Of a stretch of 64,000 nt of DNA, positions 23,466-35,985 are shown in pieces. The position numbers and the translations under genes were made by a program. How positions within the stretch are numbered: position 1 is the first letter of the stretch; every line of letters begins with the position of its first letter. Source of the DNA: Imbricaverruca yamaguchii (Eukaryota > Arthropoda > Thecostraca > Neoverrucidae); NCBI GenBank assembly GCA_034440575.1, contig JAOTOL010001346.1, forward strand, positions 498,501 to 562,500, read 5' to 3'. The notes below the pieces were generated by a model. It worked only from the letters and a program-made list of their open reading frames with translations. It ran no database searches and was not told where the DNA came from.

Positions 23466-23829
23466 AATAGTTGGCAAGCCTCCGAGGGTTGGACCCTACC
23501 CGGAAATTGATGACGGTGACGCCCGGCGTGAATGCGTGTGCGACCCATGATACTGAAACATCTGCATCGGGCGAGGCGAGAAAGTGAAATTGAAGGCCCG
23601 ACAACAAACAGAAATGACAGTGGCAAAAACAATCCTCAGGTGAACAATGGAAAACGTGACGAAAACTGGCCCCGGATTGCGCACGGGCACGCCATGGAGG
23701 CGGCCCAGTCACGGCAGCCTTCCATTGTCGTCGGTCCGTGTGTAGGTCCACAAAGGCGTCGGCCCGCGCGCACTGTACACAACGACGCCAGTCCGTGTTT
23801 AATGTCCACAAAGGCATCAACTCTGCGCC

Positions 23830-24060
23830 ATTGTGCAAAACGATACCGGTCCACGTGTACTATACACAATACCACTCCACGTGTACTATACACAGCGATA
23901 CCGGTCCCCGTGTACCACAATACCATTATACATGTACTATACACAGCGATACCAGTCCGCGTGTACTATACACAGCGGTACCGATTCCCGTGCGCTATAC
24001 ACAGCGATACCAGTCCGCGTTTACTATGCACAGAGATACCGGTCTCAGTGTACTATCAGG
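23830..24060. repeat. 29-bp satellite, locus 1
   Basis: Unit ACTATACACAGCGATACCGG plus TCCCCGTGT, about 8 copies. Confidence 0.9.
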
Positions 24061-25109
24061 GTGGGAATTAAGGCACTTTTAAGAGATTTCATCTCTTAAA
24101 ACATTTTTGCAATCCGGATTCATACTGGATAGAATGGGCTCCACATGTACTCCGACACAAACATACAGAAGGAACAAAAGTACTACTAAAAAACTAATAC
24201 AGGATTGAAGAAAATATCCACCAAACATGTTATTCTACTTACGGTTACCAAATAACTATACACTTTTCGTACCATCAAGCACACAGACAGCAATCGAACA
24301 CACACACACCACACGAAATCACAAACAGCGGAAATACCGACGACAACGCGCCAAACTTCGCGCATACGCACTGAATATAATGGCCTCCTGTCGCTACAAA
24401 TTCAGCCGGTGCGTCCCCAGAAACCTGCTTTCGAGCCACCCTATAGTGGGAAAAACTGACCGTTTTCAAGAGTCGCTTCCGGAGTGCAGCGGAGGCCGCC
24501 GATCGGAATTTGCTGCGTTACCATTTTCTGTTACGAAAACTGTCCTTTAACCAATCAATGCAAGGTATTTTTTAAATGACGTTATAACCATTAGCAACTT
24601 TGAACACGTGTTTTGAACACTTAACAGTGTCATGCCGCAAACACAAGACATTGACTGATCCTTTGCGCACCGCCGTCGATTCCGACTGCGTGTGAGGTAG
24701 TGGTGTTGGGTCCGTATCGTGCAGGGAATTGGCTGTGTATGTAGGTAGGTGTGCGCTCTGAGCTGAGGGTGAACCGTTAATTATTTGTGTTTTTCATTTT
24801 GCCTAGCATTATGCTGAGACCAACAGAGAAAGGAAGGCGCATTGCTCCTGTGAGTTATGAGAGACAAAGCTGAGCTGATCACAACCCCCGGTCTTGTGGT
24901 GCCATCCATTGCTCACTTCTTTGTTTCTATGCTTTGATGTGACCAAAAATGATGTGTATTATGCCTATTACGTAGACACTGACTAGGTACATATGCTTTT
25001 CTCGTCGGTTACCGGCAAATAGATTCCATGCATGAAAAATAATACGTGCATGAAAATGTACTCCGGGAGAAATCTGTTTGCACTCCGACTCCAAACCCGG
25101 AAAGCAAGT
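24061..25109. other. Intron 1 unique sequence
   Basis: An 11-bp-stem hairpin TTTTAAGAGAT...ATCTCTTAAAA at 24077-24101. No gene. Confidence 0.45.
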
Positions 25110-25910
25110 TTCCCACCCTGTGTACTATACACAGCGATACCGGTCCCCGTGTACTATGCACAGCGATACCAGTCCGCGTGTACTATGTATACACAGCGAT
25201 ACCGGACATTGGGCATTATCCAGAGGTACCAGTCAACGTGGGTTGTTGGAAAGATATCAGTCCGGGCGTATTGCCCAGAAAGACACCAGTTGATGTGTGT
25301 TGTGGGCGACGGCACATATCCGTATTATCATCCAGAGGTACCAGTTCACATGTGATGTTCATGAAACCAGCTCGTGTGTCCTACACACGATACCAGCCTG
25401 TGTGCATTGCATATAACGATACCAGTCCGTGTGCATTGCACAAAATAGCGCCGATCCTTGTGCATTGCACAAAAGGGCGCCAGTTTGTGTGTATTTGTAC
25501 ACAACGATATCAGTTCCTGTCTATTGTAAACAACGATATCATTCCGCGTGGATTGTATACAATACCAGTCCGTGTGCGTTGCTCCGCATGGTTGTTATTG
25601 GTTTTAATCGACCGTTGTATGTAGTGTCACAACATCTCAGCCGTCGATTGTAGACGATATCATTCCGCAATGATTGTGAGACAGCAATTACCTAGGCTCC
25701 GTGTGCGTTGCTCACGACGATATCAGTCCGCGTATATTGTACACAACGATACCAGTCTGTGTGCATTGCTCATTATGGCAAATAATGAATACCAGCCTGT
25801 GTGATTGTGAAAAATGGCACCAGTTTGTGTGCATGGCACACGAAACCAGTCCGTGTGTATTGTACACCACAGCACCAGTCAGTGCGCGGTGTGAACGTAG
25901 CCAGTCTGTG
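25110..25910. repeat. 29-31-bp satellite, locus 2, diverging
   Basis: The same CGATACCAGTCCGTGTGCATTG motif as the 23.83-kb locus (here 20-nt core CGATACCAGTCCGTGTGCAT). Copies are clean at the left and progressively degenerate to the right. Confidence 0.85.
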
Positions 25911-27179
25911 CTTGCACGCCGGAACCAGCTCGCACCAATTGCCCACAAACAAAATATATTTTGGAAAGCAAAACGGAAGGCTAGAATTTCGATGGCTCAA
26001 GACAATGACAGCAATGTCTGGCATTGTCTTGAACATATGTCAAAGGAAGCATATGTCTAAGGAAGCCACGTGATACGTTTATAGGGTAATTTAAGTTACT
26101 TAGCTTCGCTTGCCGGACGCCTCCTGCCAGGCAAGATCAGCCAAGTATTGATCTACTGATCAGGTGAATTTCTCATGTTTGCGATTATGCTGAAGTGCTG
26201 TGCACAACAGCTTAACCGCTATAAAATGTAGTATGTATATTGGCAATATTGTCCTTACTTCAAAGAGGAAGTCACATTGAATGTCAATATTGTAAAGCAC
26301 AGAGCCTCTACGATTGCCATCAGCTCTCATGTTTATAAAGGCGCCCGGTTCGCAGACGGAAGGTGCGAATATCATTATCACGCAGGAATGCACAGCCAGT
26401 CTCTGTGGACCCCGGCTTGCTGACATCAGGATGTCGACGTGTCGTCGGCATCCCGCGCATCCCGTTAAAACGCTGCACCCCGCAGCGTGTGTGGCAGGCG
26501 ACACAGCCCGGTGAGCAGACAGGCGGTTTACAGTTGGTGCCGGGCCGACCTGGCGCAGGTCGTCGCGCTCCACCAGTCGGCCTTGTGTGTGCCCGGCGCC
26601 ACCGGGCCGGCCCAGCGAGCGCGCCGGCCGCCGACACTTGGCCCAGTACCAGTCTGTGTAACGGACCACGCCGACTGGCCTTGGTGGGCCGTGGGCCCGC
26701 GGGCCTGCCGCCCGCCGCCGGCTTCCCCCTACGATGGCCGCCCCAGTGACGGAAGCTGGCGGCAGGGGGACATCAGTCTGCTCCGGTGGTCGCGGTCGGT
26801 CGGCCAGTCAGCTCGGATGGGCTGCGTTGCCGACCTGCCGACCATGCGCGCCAACTGGTGACGGCCCTGCGCGCCGACGCACCACGCACCACGCGCCGCG
26901 CACCACGCACCACGCGCCGCGCACCACGCGCCGCGCACCACGCACCACGCGCCGCCGGCATGACTGACGCGTCCTTCGGCTCCAGGTGCGCACATTGGTC
27001 GAGCATAACGCCAGCCTTTCCGGCGTGTCACGCACCGACACGCCGCGGCTAGTTCGACTGTGAATGTGTTGACGGGATGGCACGAACCTGTGACGGATAA
27101 CAAGGCGCACTTGAGCCGAATTAAACGCTGCGGCCGGTGCACGCACCAATTCAAACCTTCCTTTTAACCCGCTCGGGTC
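25911..27179. other. Intron 1; GC-rich patch with CACCACGCGCCGCG run
   Basis: 26.4-26.87 kb is GC-rich with no supported exon. 26878-26955 is a short array of ACCACGCRCCRCGC. Nothing else recognised. Confidence 0.45.
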
Positions 27180-27840
27180 AGATCCTCGTATCCCGCCTAG
27201 GGGGAGGGAGGGTGTCATTAGAAGACCCTCCCTCTAATCCCCGAACTAAGCGTCACAGGGAAACTAAGATGTGTCATCGAAAAGCGCTCGACGAGTAGGG
27301 CCAGAAACCACCCGCAAAATTATGCACTCAGAAAGTGACGTTATGAGGTGGTTTCATGAGGTCACGATTGACGTCATGTTTCTGGAGTTGGGGAGTTCAT
27401 TTTGGGAAGATTAGAAAAACGAGCTATTTGTGATCAGAAAAGGAAGGCGAATCTGATCATGGTCCCGAAATGTTTGCCGAAACCCATTTTTTTTGCCAAA
27501 TTTTGAGTTTTCGATCTTTTGAATTATTGTTTGTCTAACACATAGAGCGCGCTGAGGAACGTTGCTTTAAGTAAACTTAGCCTAGCACAGTGATTAACTT
27601 AACCAGTATCTTGTATTTAGCCCCAATAGGCATATGTGCAAGGCAAATATATGTCATGGAAAACGCAAAAATTCAAAAATTCCTCTGGTGGGTTTTGTTA
27701 CGTCTTTCATGACAAGTAAACGATGGAAGTTTAATTTAAATATCTTTACCCATTAAAGCGTGACGACTTGTTTAACTTTTTGGAGGTGACCTCACTTGAC
27801 CTTGACTAACCTGTGACCATGGACGACCTGACGTAACAAG
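27180..27840 (-). repeat. Dispersed repeat family R1, inverted copy
   Basis: Reverse complement of the 15.64- and 50.7-kb copies: TTTTTGGAGGTGACCTCACTTGACC at the right end (core GGAGGTGACCTCACTTGACC), CGCTCGACGAGTAGGGCC and GAACTAAGCGTCAC at the left. Carries TGACGTCA at 27369-27376. Confidence 0.75.
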
Positions 27841-27889
27841 ATTTGACATGTCAAATTGATGTGAGAAAAGGCAAGCCAAATGTCGGCGT

Positions 27890-28310
27890 TTTTCACAGCC
27901 TGCAGAAAACCTCGGCGGGCCGATGAGTTTCAGCAGATGACGTATCACGCTCACCAGATGCCGAACAGCACAAGCCTGTCGCACCCTAGGCAGGGGCTCC
28001 TCACCCAGCAGAGGTCGCAGAGGAATTATGTCGGCAGAGTTCCGCGCAACCTCAGCAGAGGTGCCTGCCGGCTCAGCCGAGGTACACGGCAAACCGAGCT
28101 AAGGTACACGACACGCTCAGAAAAAGTACGCCCGGCCGAGGTTTGCGGCACGACTAGCAGAAGTCCACGCAAGCTTAGAGGTGCCTGCAAGGTCAGCAGA
28201 CGCGCAGGGCACACTCGGCAAACGTCTCACGTCGGCACGCTCACCAACAGTACGTGCGGCCGAGATGCGCAGCACACTCAGTCGAGATCTGCGGCCGCTC
28301 GACACAGGTG
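27890..28310. repeat. Very degenerate repeat of about 27 bp
   Basis: Recurrent GCAGAGGT, CAGCCGAGGTACACG and CGGCCGAGGTTTGCG text, too diverged for a clean consensus. Confidence 0.45.
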
Positions 28311-28339
28311 AACTTGAGAGCGGTGCCAAGGTCAGCTGA

Positions 28340-28627
28340 GAGCTGACGTCATTCGCTGACCAGTTGGTGCCGCGAGACACCGACACACTAGCCGCCCGCA
28401 CCAGCCGCTGACCAGTTGGTGTCGCGCGACACCGACACACACCAGCCGCCCGCACCACCCGCTGACCAGTTGGTGTCGCGCGACACCGGCACACACCAGC
28501 CGCCCGCACCACCCGCTGACCAATTGGTGCCGCGCGACACCGGCACACATCAGCCGCACACATCAGCCGCCCGCACCGCCCGCTGACCAGTTGGTGCCGC
28601 GCGACACCGACACACACCAGCCGCCCG
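28340..28627. repeat. 53-bp minisatellite, about 5 copies
   Basis: GCTGACCAGTTGGTGYCGCG, CGACACCGACACACACCAGC, then CGCCCGCACCACC. TGACGTCA at 28344-28351 marks its left border. Confidence 0.93.
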
Positions 28628-28789
28628 CGTTAAAGCCGCAACTAAGTCTCCACATACTTCTTCGTGAACAGCCTATGAAACGATTCTAAAGAACGCCATC
28701 TGCGTGGCAGCGATTCTCATCTCCGTCTGTCACAGAACAGCTCGTGTGGCTTCCTATTCCATCTGACTGGATTTGAGTAAATCACAGAC

Positions 28790-29170
28790 GAACGTGTTCC
28801 AGGTACTGATCGACTGCTTGGGCGCTGCGACTAATAGGTCAGATACTGGCCAGCTTGCCTGGAGTTGGCGTTTGGGCTCGAGGGCACTGCGATTACTATG
28901 TCAGATACTTCCTTGTAAGTCTGGTGTTGTTGTTTCGGCTTAAGGGAGCTGCGACTACTAGGTCCGATACTGGTCATGTGGCCTGAGGCTGGTGTTTAGG
29001 CTCACGGGTGCTGAGACTACTAGGTCAGATACGTGATTTACGCCAGCAATGTGTTCCATCTCTTTATTAAACTAGTCTAGCCTAGTCTAATATGATCTAG
29101 GTCTAATTTAATCTAGGCTTGTCTAATCTAGTCAAACACAGCCTCATCTAGTCTAATCTACTCCTTTAGA
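28790..29170. repeat. Degenerate 65-70-bp repeat and CTAGTCTAATC repeat
   Basis: 28.79-29.04 kb: four copies around GCTGCGACTACTAGGTCAGATACTGG (core CGACTACTAGGTCAGATAC). 29.06-29.17 kb: TCTAGTCTAATCTAGG-like short repeats. Confidence 0.7.
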
Positions 29171-29235
29171 ATGTCAAAATGAGTAAATATTCCCCAATGA
29201 CGTGGTTGGGAGGTCAAAGGTGAGAACTGTCCAAG

Positions 29236-29394
29236 TGGTGGTGGTGGTTGTGGTTTTACGATACACTCAGCAGCTGAGGCTATATAGTGTCGCCTGCCTC
29301 TAATCCTAAAAGGAAGGTCGGACGCCGCGGGGAATCGAACCCCGTACCTCTGGCTCGCAAGATGTTCAGCTTAATCACTGAGCTACCGACGCCC
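29236..29394 (-). repeat. tRNA-derived SINE
   Basis: On the minus strand, GGGCGTCGGTAGCTCAGTG starts a tRNA-like head with box A TAGCTCAGTGA and box B GGTTCGATTCC. A 7-bp acceptor stem with two wobbles can pair (29388-29394 with 29320-29326). It has one extra base and a poor anticodon stem, so it is not a working tRNA. The body ends ...GTCG/CGTAAAACCA, the same tail as the copy at 51.7 kb. Confidence 0.75.
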
Positions 29395-29399
29395 TGGGA

Positions 29400-31094
29400 A
29401 TTACTCAAAACCATTTGGAACCGTTTGTATTATTCATAGGTATAATTGTGCATAAATGTGCAAAAATAATTATTGATGATCCAAAGCATACTGATGTCCA
29501 TACCAGCACATGTGAAACAGCCAATCGCGTAGTCAGTGGCCTAAAGAGGGGTAGGCATCATTTGGTCCTTGTGACTGGGCCTTCTTCGCGACCAATACCA
29601 CGAATACCTATTATTTTGTCATTTCTACATAATACCAATACTTACCGTGAGGTGAGGTTTCTGACCAGATGCATCGTCAGGGAGTAATAAGTGGGAGGAT
29701 CCCGAGAGCCCCGAGTAAAAAGGCTCGTGCAATCATTGCCCGTCGGGAAAATCGCCTGGTTCCACCACCCCTGTGATTTATGGTCATCGTTTTTCATGGG
29801 TTCACTCCTTCCCTCTCATTGATCCACCATTGACAAAGCGTCACCATCGTTGCGCCATTGCTAACAGTTGCAGGTTTGAGCAGGGTATGCTCTTAACATC
29901 CATCGTTACATCTCAGATCCGCCATTGGGAACGTCGTCCGGTTCAGTCACTGCTTGTGATGCATCAAAACCGTTCGCTGCGAATTCACGCCACCCTCCGA
30001 ATTCCCGATGGCAATGTAAATGAAACACTTCGAGAAAACCAATCACATTTGCCCATGCTTGCCTCTTTTAGTGCTCCGTAGCGTGATTATGTTCAAAACT
30101 GTCGCGAGGTAAACAAGTAGCAATAGCATTTCAGTTCCAAATCATAGTCACCTGAACAGCAGAGGTATCAAAATATTAAGATGCATGTGATACATGGAGC
30201 TTTTCGCAAAAAAATATATATCTGGAATGCCTGAAAATATTTCCTTCTGGAGCAGCCCCTGATATAGTTATGAAGCAAACATCAACATCGTGGCATGAAA
30301 TAGTAAAAGAAGTTTAGGAAAAGTCACCAGGTTTCATGCTGGGGAACAACGTCTGGGTTTTATTTGTGAAAAGCTTTTGATAGCGTTTGGGAACACCAGG
30401 CTAAAAACCACGGGTGGGGGGTGGGGGCGGTTACGAAATCCACCCCCTCTCCCTGAATAGAGGGAATGTGCTACCGCTCACCATCTATTGTTGCAGAACA
30501 ATAATCTTCATCGTGGATCTTCGTGCAAAGGAAAAGCAAAAGCATCGGAGCCCGATGAAAAGCATCTGAATCTAAATTGCAAAACAAAACATCTGAAGAG
30601 ACGAAATGTCGTCAAAGAGAGATAAACCTTGCAACAAAATTACAATTTGGCCAGTACAGTAACAATAACTATAACTGCACAACCATCGCCATGTGATAGG
30701 CAATATTTCAATGCCCATTAAATTGAGTGGAAATGTAAAAAAAATATTCAGAGTAACATGAGGAACTCAATCGAAAACTGTTTTTTATTTATCAATGTAA
30801 AACAAAACAAAACATCTGAAGTGACAAAATTGCAATTTTGCTAGTTAAGTGATACTACTGCCACAGAAACATGACCAAGGGATATGCAATATTTAAATGG
30901 ATACGAAGCTTAATGTGCACGGACAAAATCTTCATACAATTAACATGGGCGCTGCATGACTTCTAGTCGATACGCATCTAAACCCCAATAAGTCATCAAA
31001 TTAACAAGAGAAAGGTTCGGGAAGCAACTTCCACTGAATTATCTATGGAGAGCCTTCCCGAGAGCTTCAACTTCGTGCCGTATGACCCCATGTG
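29400..31094. other. Intron 1 unique sequence
   Basis: Short direct similarity between 30580-30620 and 30800-30840 (AAACAAAACATCTGAAG). No gene. Confidence 0.45.
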
Positions 31095-31735
31095 ACGAGT
31101 AACGGGTGTAATATTGCAACGGCTCCAACAGTCGGCACAGTCCCTGTGACGGGTAACTGGTGTAACATTGCAACGGCTCAACAGTCGGCAGTCCCTGTGG
31201 CGGGTAACGGGTGTAATATTGCAACGGCTCAACAGTCGGCAGTCCCTGTGGCGGGTAACGGGTGTAATATTGCAACGGCTCGAACAGTCGGCAGTCCCTG
31301 CGACGGGTAACTGGTGTAATATTGCAACGGCTCAACAGTCGGCAGTCCCTGTGGCGGGTAACGGGTGTAATATTGCAACGGTTCCAACAGTCGGCACAGT
31401 CCCTGTGACGGGTAACGGGTGCAATATTGCAACGGCTCAACAGTCGGCAGTCCCTGTGGCGGGTAACGGGTGTAATATTGCAACGGCTCCAACAGTCGGC
31501 ACAGTCCCTGTGACGGGTAACTGGTGTAACATTGCAACGGCTCCAACAGTCGGCAGTCCCTGTGGCGGGTAACGGGTGTAATATTGCAACGGTTCCAACA
31601 GTCGGCACAGTCCCTGTGACGGGTAACGGGTGTAATATTGCAACGGCTCAACAGTCGGCAGTCCCTGTGGCGGGTAACGGGTGTAATATTGCAACGGCTC
31701 CAACAGTCGGCACAGCCGGAGCCCTTGTGATGAGA
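31095..31735. repeat. 51/54-bp minisatellite, about 12 copies
   Basis: TGTAATATTGCAACGGCTC, AACAGTCGGCAGTCCCTGTG, then GCGGGTAACGGG. Two unit types alternate: CTCAACAGTCGGCAGTCC and CTCCAACAGTCGGCACAGTCC, a higher-order pattern. Confidence 0.97.
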
Positions 31736-31739
31736 AATT

Positions 31740-33430
31740 GGTGTGATATTGCCACGTCTTGCCCCAGCATTATGGAACGAGGACATATAACGCGACTCAT
31801 TGCTAACAATGCGACACTTTAATACATGGGATTCCAATGTGCTTCTCTGGTGCTCTATTGCCGATTCCTCCGGGATGTGATAACATTTACTGCTGGTACC
31901 ACATTGCGTCGTGCTGCACACCAATTCATTGCAAAACATGAACACCAATAATTAATTTCGTGCAACCTGGACTAGGCACCCTCAATGCACCGCAAATATT
32001 TCAAAACTCATCCGAATCCGAGAGTCACAATTTGTTTGATTTCGGTTGTGGTTCATCCAAGACATTGTGTTGCTTTTTTCAATCAAAATTTGTTTTAAAG
32101 TGGATCTGAATGGTTGATACGTGGTCGACAAGAGCGGGACGTTTCCGTTCACCATTCGCCTGCCAAGGTTCCAACGTCACCCAGCAGAGTGATGGAAACG
32201 TCTGCATTATGGAACAATGACAACATTTTGCTTCTTATCGCTCAGTTCCGCGCCACCCAAGAACATTCGAAAGCTATTCAAAGGGACGAAGTCCTTGTCC
32301 AAGGGAGAAACTAGCAGCTGCGACGCCAAACCTGTTCAACATTAAAAGTATGGTCAGAACTCGCTTCGACATCTAAATCCTTTCAGGCCAGTATCGACTT
32401 TCGCCTTCCACTTCAAGCAAGCAGGTGACGATTTAAGTATGTCGGTGCCGTCACCACTGTCACGCTCAATAGCCGTCGCGTTCCAATGAAAAGTAGACGG
32501 GGAACAACTGGACATACACTGGATCAATTATAGGCCTGTCAAGCCGAGTGCTGGTGACAGTCCGACGTGGAATAGGTCAGCACTCGGCAGAAGCAGGTGA
32601 GGTGTGGTGCAAGTGCGGGAATTTGTACTAAAGTTGGAAGCACTTGACCAGCGGACGTGTCGCGCCAGATGAGTAGCCAATCACCGTGGGCGCAGGGTGC
32701 AATGGATCAAACCAAAATATGCCGGAAGCTACATGTCAGTCCCTGTGAAAGATGCAATGACGCATTCTCACGAAGACTGAAGCGCAGGACAAAAATCGCC
32801 TGATATATACAGATAGTAGAACGAACACAACTGTATCATGGAGCATCGAAAAGCCTATGAAGAATCAGATAATCTACCGCTCACACGGATAGAAAACCTG
32901 GCTCAACACACATAGGTACTTCTTCCATCAACGCACGCTATTTGCGCCGTTCCCGCTGCCAAGAACGCACGCCCGGTCCTCAAACCTGGACGCGAATTGC
33001 AGCGGCAGGCGGCTGGGGCCACTGGCCAGCAGTTTGTATGCACGTCACTCGTGCAGCTAACGGCTGCCGGCCGCCGCGTTTCGAGTCATGATCGAAGGCC
33101 ACTGGACCGTAGTAGATCGGACACGCGATTAGTGCCGATCATGGATGGCGCACGTCCGCAGGGGCCGCCGACGGGCAATCGCCGACATCGCGTACCGCAC
33201 CGCGGATCCGGAGTGAAGGTACCACCGGATGCCTGTCACGGACGTGACTGAACGTCCAAAACTCGGCTGGCGGTCAGCAACGCAGGCGCCACGCGCTCCG
33301 AGCTTCACCGCGCCGATACCAGCTTACCTTCAACACATGCAGAACAGCTCCGTGGACTGCCACTAGATCGGAGCATAACGACTGCAGACTGCGGTATGCA
33401 TCCTGAGTGATCCTGTCACTATGACATGCA
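31740..33430. other. Intron 1 unique sequence
   Basis: No gene, array or transposon end recognised. Confidence 0.45.
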
Positions 33431-33552
33431 AATCAGTGCGACACGATTTCTGAATGAACGCTTAACCAGGAGCGAAGAGTGCGACATGTGACCATTTGGG
33501 GGCGCGGTTGTGGGTCGGGCTGGACGGTGCAGCGCCAGTGGCGGGGGCTCAC

Positions 33553-35055
33553 CTGAGTCTCCCGGATGGCGGGCAGGCGGGCGCTGGTGCGGGGTAGCGA
33601 GTGGAACCCGCTGTCCCGCACCAGCAGCCGGATGGCTCCCGGCGCCTGCACCTTCACACTCATGCCGCCGCGCACAGTCACTCTGGTCACCTCCTCCTCC
33701 TCCACACAGTCAGGTCTGGCTAGCGTAGCCGTCCCATTGACGGCTATCGCCACATCCTGCTTCCCACCGCATGGTCCGGGTAGTGTCACCGCACCACTGG
33801 CGAGCTCCGACACCTGCTTCACACCACCTAGTATGGGTAGGGTCACCGTTCCGCTGGACGGCACTGTCACCTCCTGCTTAACAACACCTAGTATGGGTAG
33901 GGTCACCGTTCCGCTGGACGGCACAGTAACCTCCTTCATACCACCAGGTTTAGCTAGGGTCGCCGCCCCACTGATGTCTACCGCCACCTCCTGCTTCACG
34001 TCACCGAGTCTGGGTGACGCTGCTGAACCCTGCACGGTCACGATCGCCTCATCGTCCCGGGAAACGTGTCTAGGTAAAGAGCTAGCCGCCCATACCGGCA
34101 CCTCGTCCGCCACGCTATCCGGCGGCGGCGGCTTCGTTGTGTCCAACACCGCCACCGGCACCGCCAGCTCCTCCTCTGGAGAGCCTGATACGGTCACGGT
34201 CACGCCCTGGCTAGGAGAAACCAGTACGGGCACGCCATCACGGACACCCAGGCTGGCAACTGCTGCCGGCTTTGGCGCTGACGCTTCCTCTGGAGGGCCC
34301 GATACGGTCACAGTCACGCCCTGGCTGGGGGATACCAGCACGGGCACTGTCACGCCATCACGCACACTCTGGTCGGTAACCGTCGCCTCCTCCACAACAT
34401 CCGGCGAATGCGCCGCTTCCTCATCCGGCGCAGACACTGGTGGCTCTTCCTTCGGGACGCTCGGCACCAGCACCCGCACCCGCACTTCCTGCTTGAGGGC
34501 ACCGGAGCGCAGAGCCGATGCCGGGGGCACCGGCACTCTCACGGGCATCACCTGTCGGCTGGCCGGGCCCCGAGGCGGTGGCGCCGGCCGCGACACCGTC
34601 CGACAGCCGTCACAGTCGGCCGGCCGTGCTGTCGTCGGCCACGACGGCGCCGTCTCGGCCACGGCCACGGCCACCGGCGGCGGCGACGCCCCTGCCAGCC
34701 GGGCCCGCCGCTGTCCGGCTGGCCGACACTCGACCGCCAGCGTCACCCACTCCAGCTGCAGGCGCGACGGCCAGCCCACCAGCCGACCCGGACCGCAGCA
34801 GCTCTCCGGCACACATGCCCGACACACACGTCCACGGCGCCTGCACGCGACGACCGCACCCGCTCCGCCAACATCCAGGCGCCGCACACACGAGCGGCGA
34901 GCCTCACCGACACCCGAGCCAAACTGGCCGCTCACCTGACCGCCCAGCCGTGGCCACACGACCGGATCAGGTGATAGTACAGTCTCCGGCATAACAGCAC
35001 CGCCGCGCTCAAGGCTATCCAGGCGGCCGCCGGCCTGGCTGCCAGAGGCTGTCAC
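33553..35055 (-). CDS. Unrecognised repeat-rich coding exon inside par-3 intron 1
   Basis: Long open frame of 501 codons that ends in a strong donor (ACTCAG|GTGAGC, phase 0). No family recognised. Residues 52-110 are Cys/Arg-rich (CRRRGRVCRACVPESCC). About 110-190 is Pro/Ala/Arg-rich. GVTVTVSG occurs twice (about 246 and 284). About 352-450 is an imperfect repeat of 20-25 residues with VKQEV and SGTVTLPILGG cores. The copies differ unevenly, as expected if protein sequence rather than DNA is kept. Start is uncertain: ATG 35055 or ATG 34992. A TATAAAG lies at 35206-35212 on the same strand. Its phase-0 donor could join par-3 exon 2 in frame, so it may be an alternative par-3 first exon, or a nested gene. 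GC-rich DNA keeps frames open by chance, so coding status is not proved. Confidence 0.45.
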
Positions 35056-35080
35056 TCACGCGGAGCGCCGCACCAACGGC

Positions 35081-35178
35081 ACTGTTGCCGTTCTGGTACC
35101 GCTGTACTTGCTGCGCCGTATAGCTATCTTGGTATATCTGCGGCACAGCAGGTACAGCCGTACCAGAACGGCAACAGT
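35081..35178. other. 38-bp-arm hairpin (35 of 38 paired, 22-nt loop)
   Basis: Left arm 35081-35118 (starts ACTGTTGCCGTTCTGGTAC) and right arm 35141-35178 are inverted copies with three mismatches and a 22-nt loop. The size resembles a pre-miRNA or a small fold-back element. It sits at the expected transcript start of the TATA box at 35206-35212. Confidence 0.8.
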
Positions 35179-35205
35179 CCCGGGATAGTTGATGATAAGC
35201 CAGGC

Positions 35206-35212
35206 CTTTATA
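35206..35212 (-). promoter_or_regulatory. TATA box on the minus strand
   Basis: CATATAAAGGCC on the minus strand, a full TATAAAG box. About 25-30 bp downstream lies a pyrimidine-A initiator-like ATCAACT (35186-35192). A transcript from here would begin at a 98-nt hairpin and run into the 501-codon frame. Upstream, about 330 bp away, is a 14-bp array rich in GGGGCGG. Confidence 0.4.
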
Positions 35213-35544
35213 TGCATACTTGCACTGTTCAATACTTGCAACATCATACTCAACATCCACCTACCTTGAAATATGGTTCAAATTATTCCTCAGGCCGAAA
35301 GCCTGTCTTGTGTACAGCAGCTAACTACATAACAGGGCTAATTAATGTTTTATGTCAGTTAGTCGACACATCAGCTCTAGTCCCAGCAATTGCAAGATTA
35401 AGAGGTCTTACAATCTGTGCTGAGTCTGTGGTCTGTGTTGAGCTCCGTAACGTGCACAGCACCCTCGAATGAACTGAAATTAACAGCTGAGCGCTAACCA
35501 ACAGGGGGCGACAATTCGGTCCCGTCACCGGACCCAACACGGTA

Positions 35545-35985
35545 GGGGCGGCACGGCAGGGGCGCGCGGCAGGGTGGAGCGGCAGGGGCGGCGCACCAGG
35601 GGCGGCACGGCAGGGGCGCGCGGCAGGGTGGCGCGGCAGGGGCGGCACGGCAGGGTGGCGCGGCAGGGGCGGCGCGGCAGGGGCGGCGCGGCAGGGTGGC
35701 GCGGCAGGGGCGGCGCGGCAGGGGCGGAGCGGCAGGGGCGAGCGGCAGGGGCGGCGCGCCAGTGGGGAGCGGCAGGGGCGGCGCGCCAGTGGGGCGCGGC
35801 AGGGGCGGCGCGGCAGGGGCGGCGCGGCAGGGGCGGCGCGGCAGGGGCGGCGCGGCAGGGGCGGCGCGGCAGGGGCGGCGCGGCAGGGTGGCGCGGCAGG
35901 GGCGGCGCGGCAGGGGCGGCGCGGCAGGGGCGGAGCGGCAGGGTGGCGCGGCAGGGTGGCGCGGCAGGGGCGGCGCGGCGCGACA
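35545..35985. repeat. 14-bp G-rich minisatellite, about 32 copies
   Basis: GGGGCGGCGCGGCA with GGGTGGCGCGGCA variants. Each main unit holds a GC-box-like GGGGCGG. It sits about 330 bp upstream of the minus-strand TATA box at 35206-35212. Open frames across it are repeat artefacts. Confidence 0.97.

Noticed and set aside
29320..29394. Functional tRNA gene
   Set aside because: Boxes A and B and the acceptor stem are visible, but there is an extra base and a poor anticodon stem. The attached body and tail shared with 51.7 kb indicate a SINE.
33566..34939. 457-codon Ser/Thr/Pro-rich frame on the plus strand
   Set aside because: Shadow of the minus-strand frame, which has the better donor, TATA box and K/E/Q-containing composition. 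Mucin-like wording is what antisense GC-rich coding gives.
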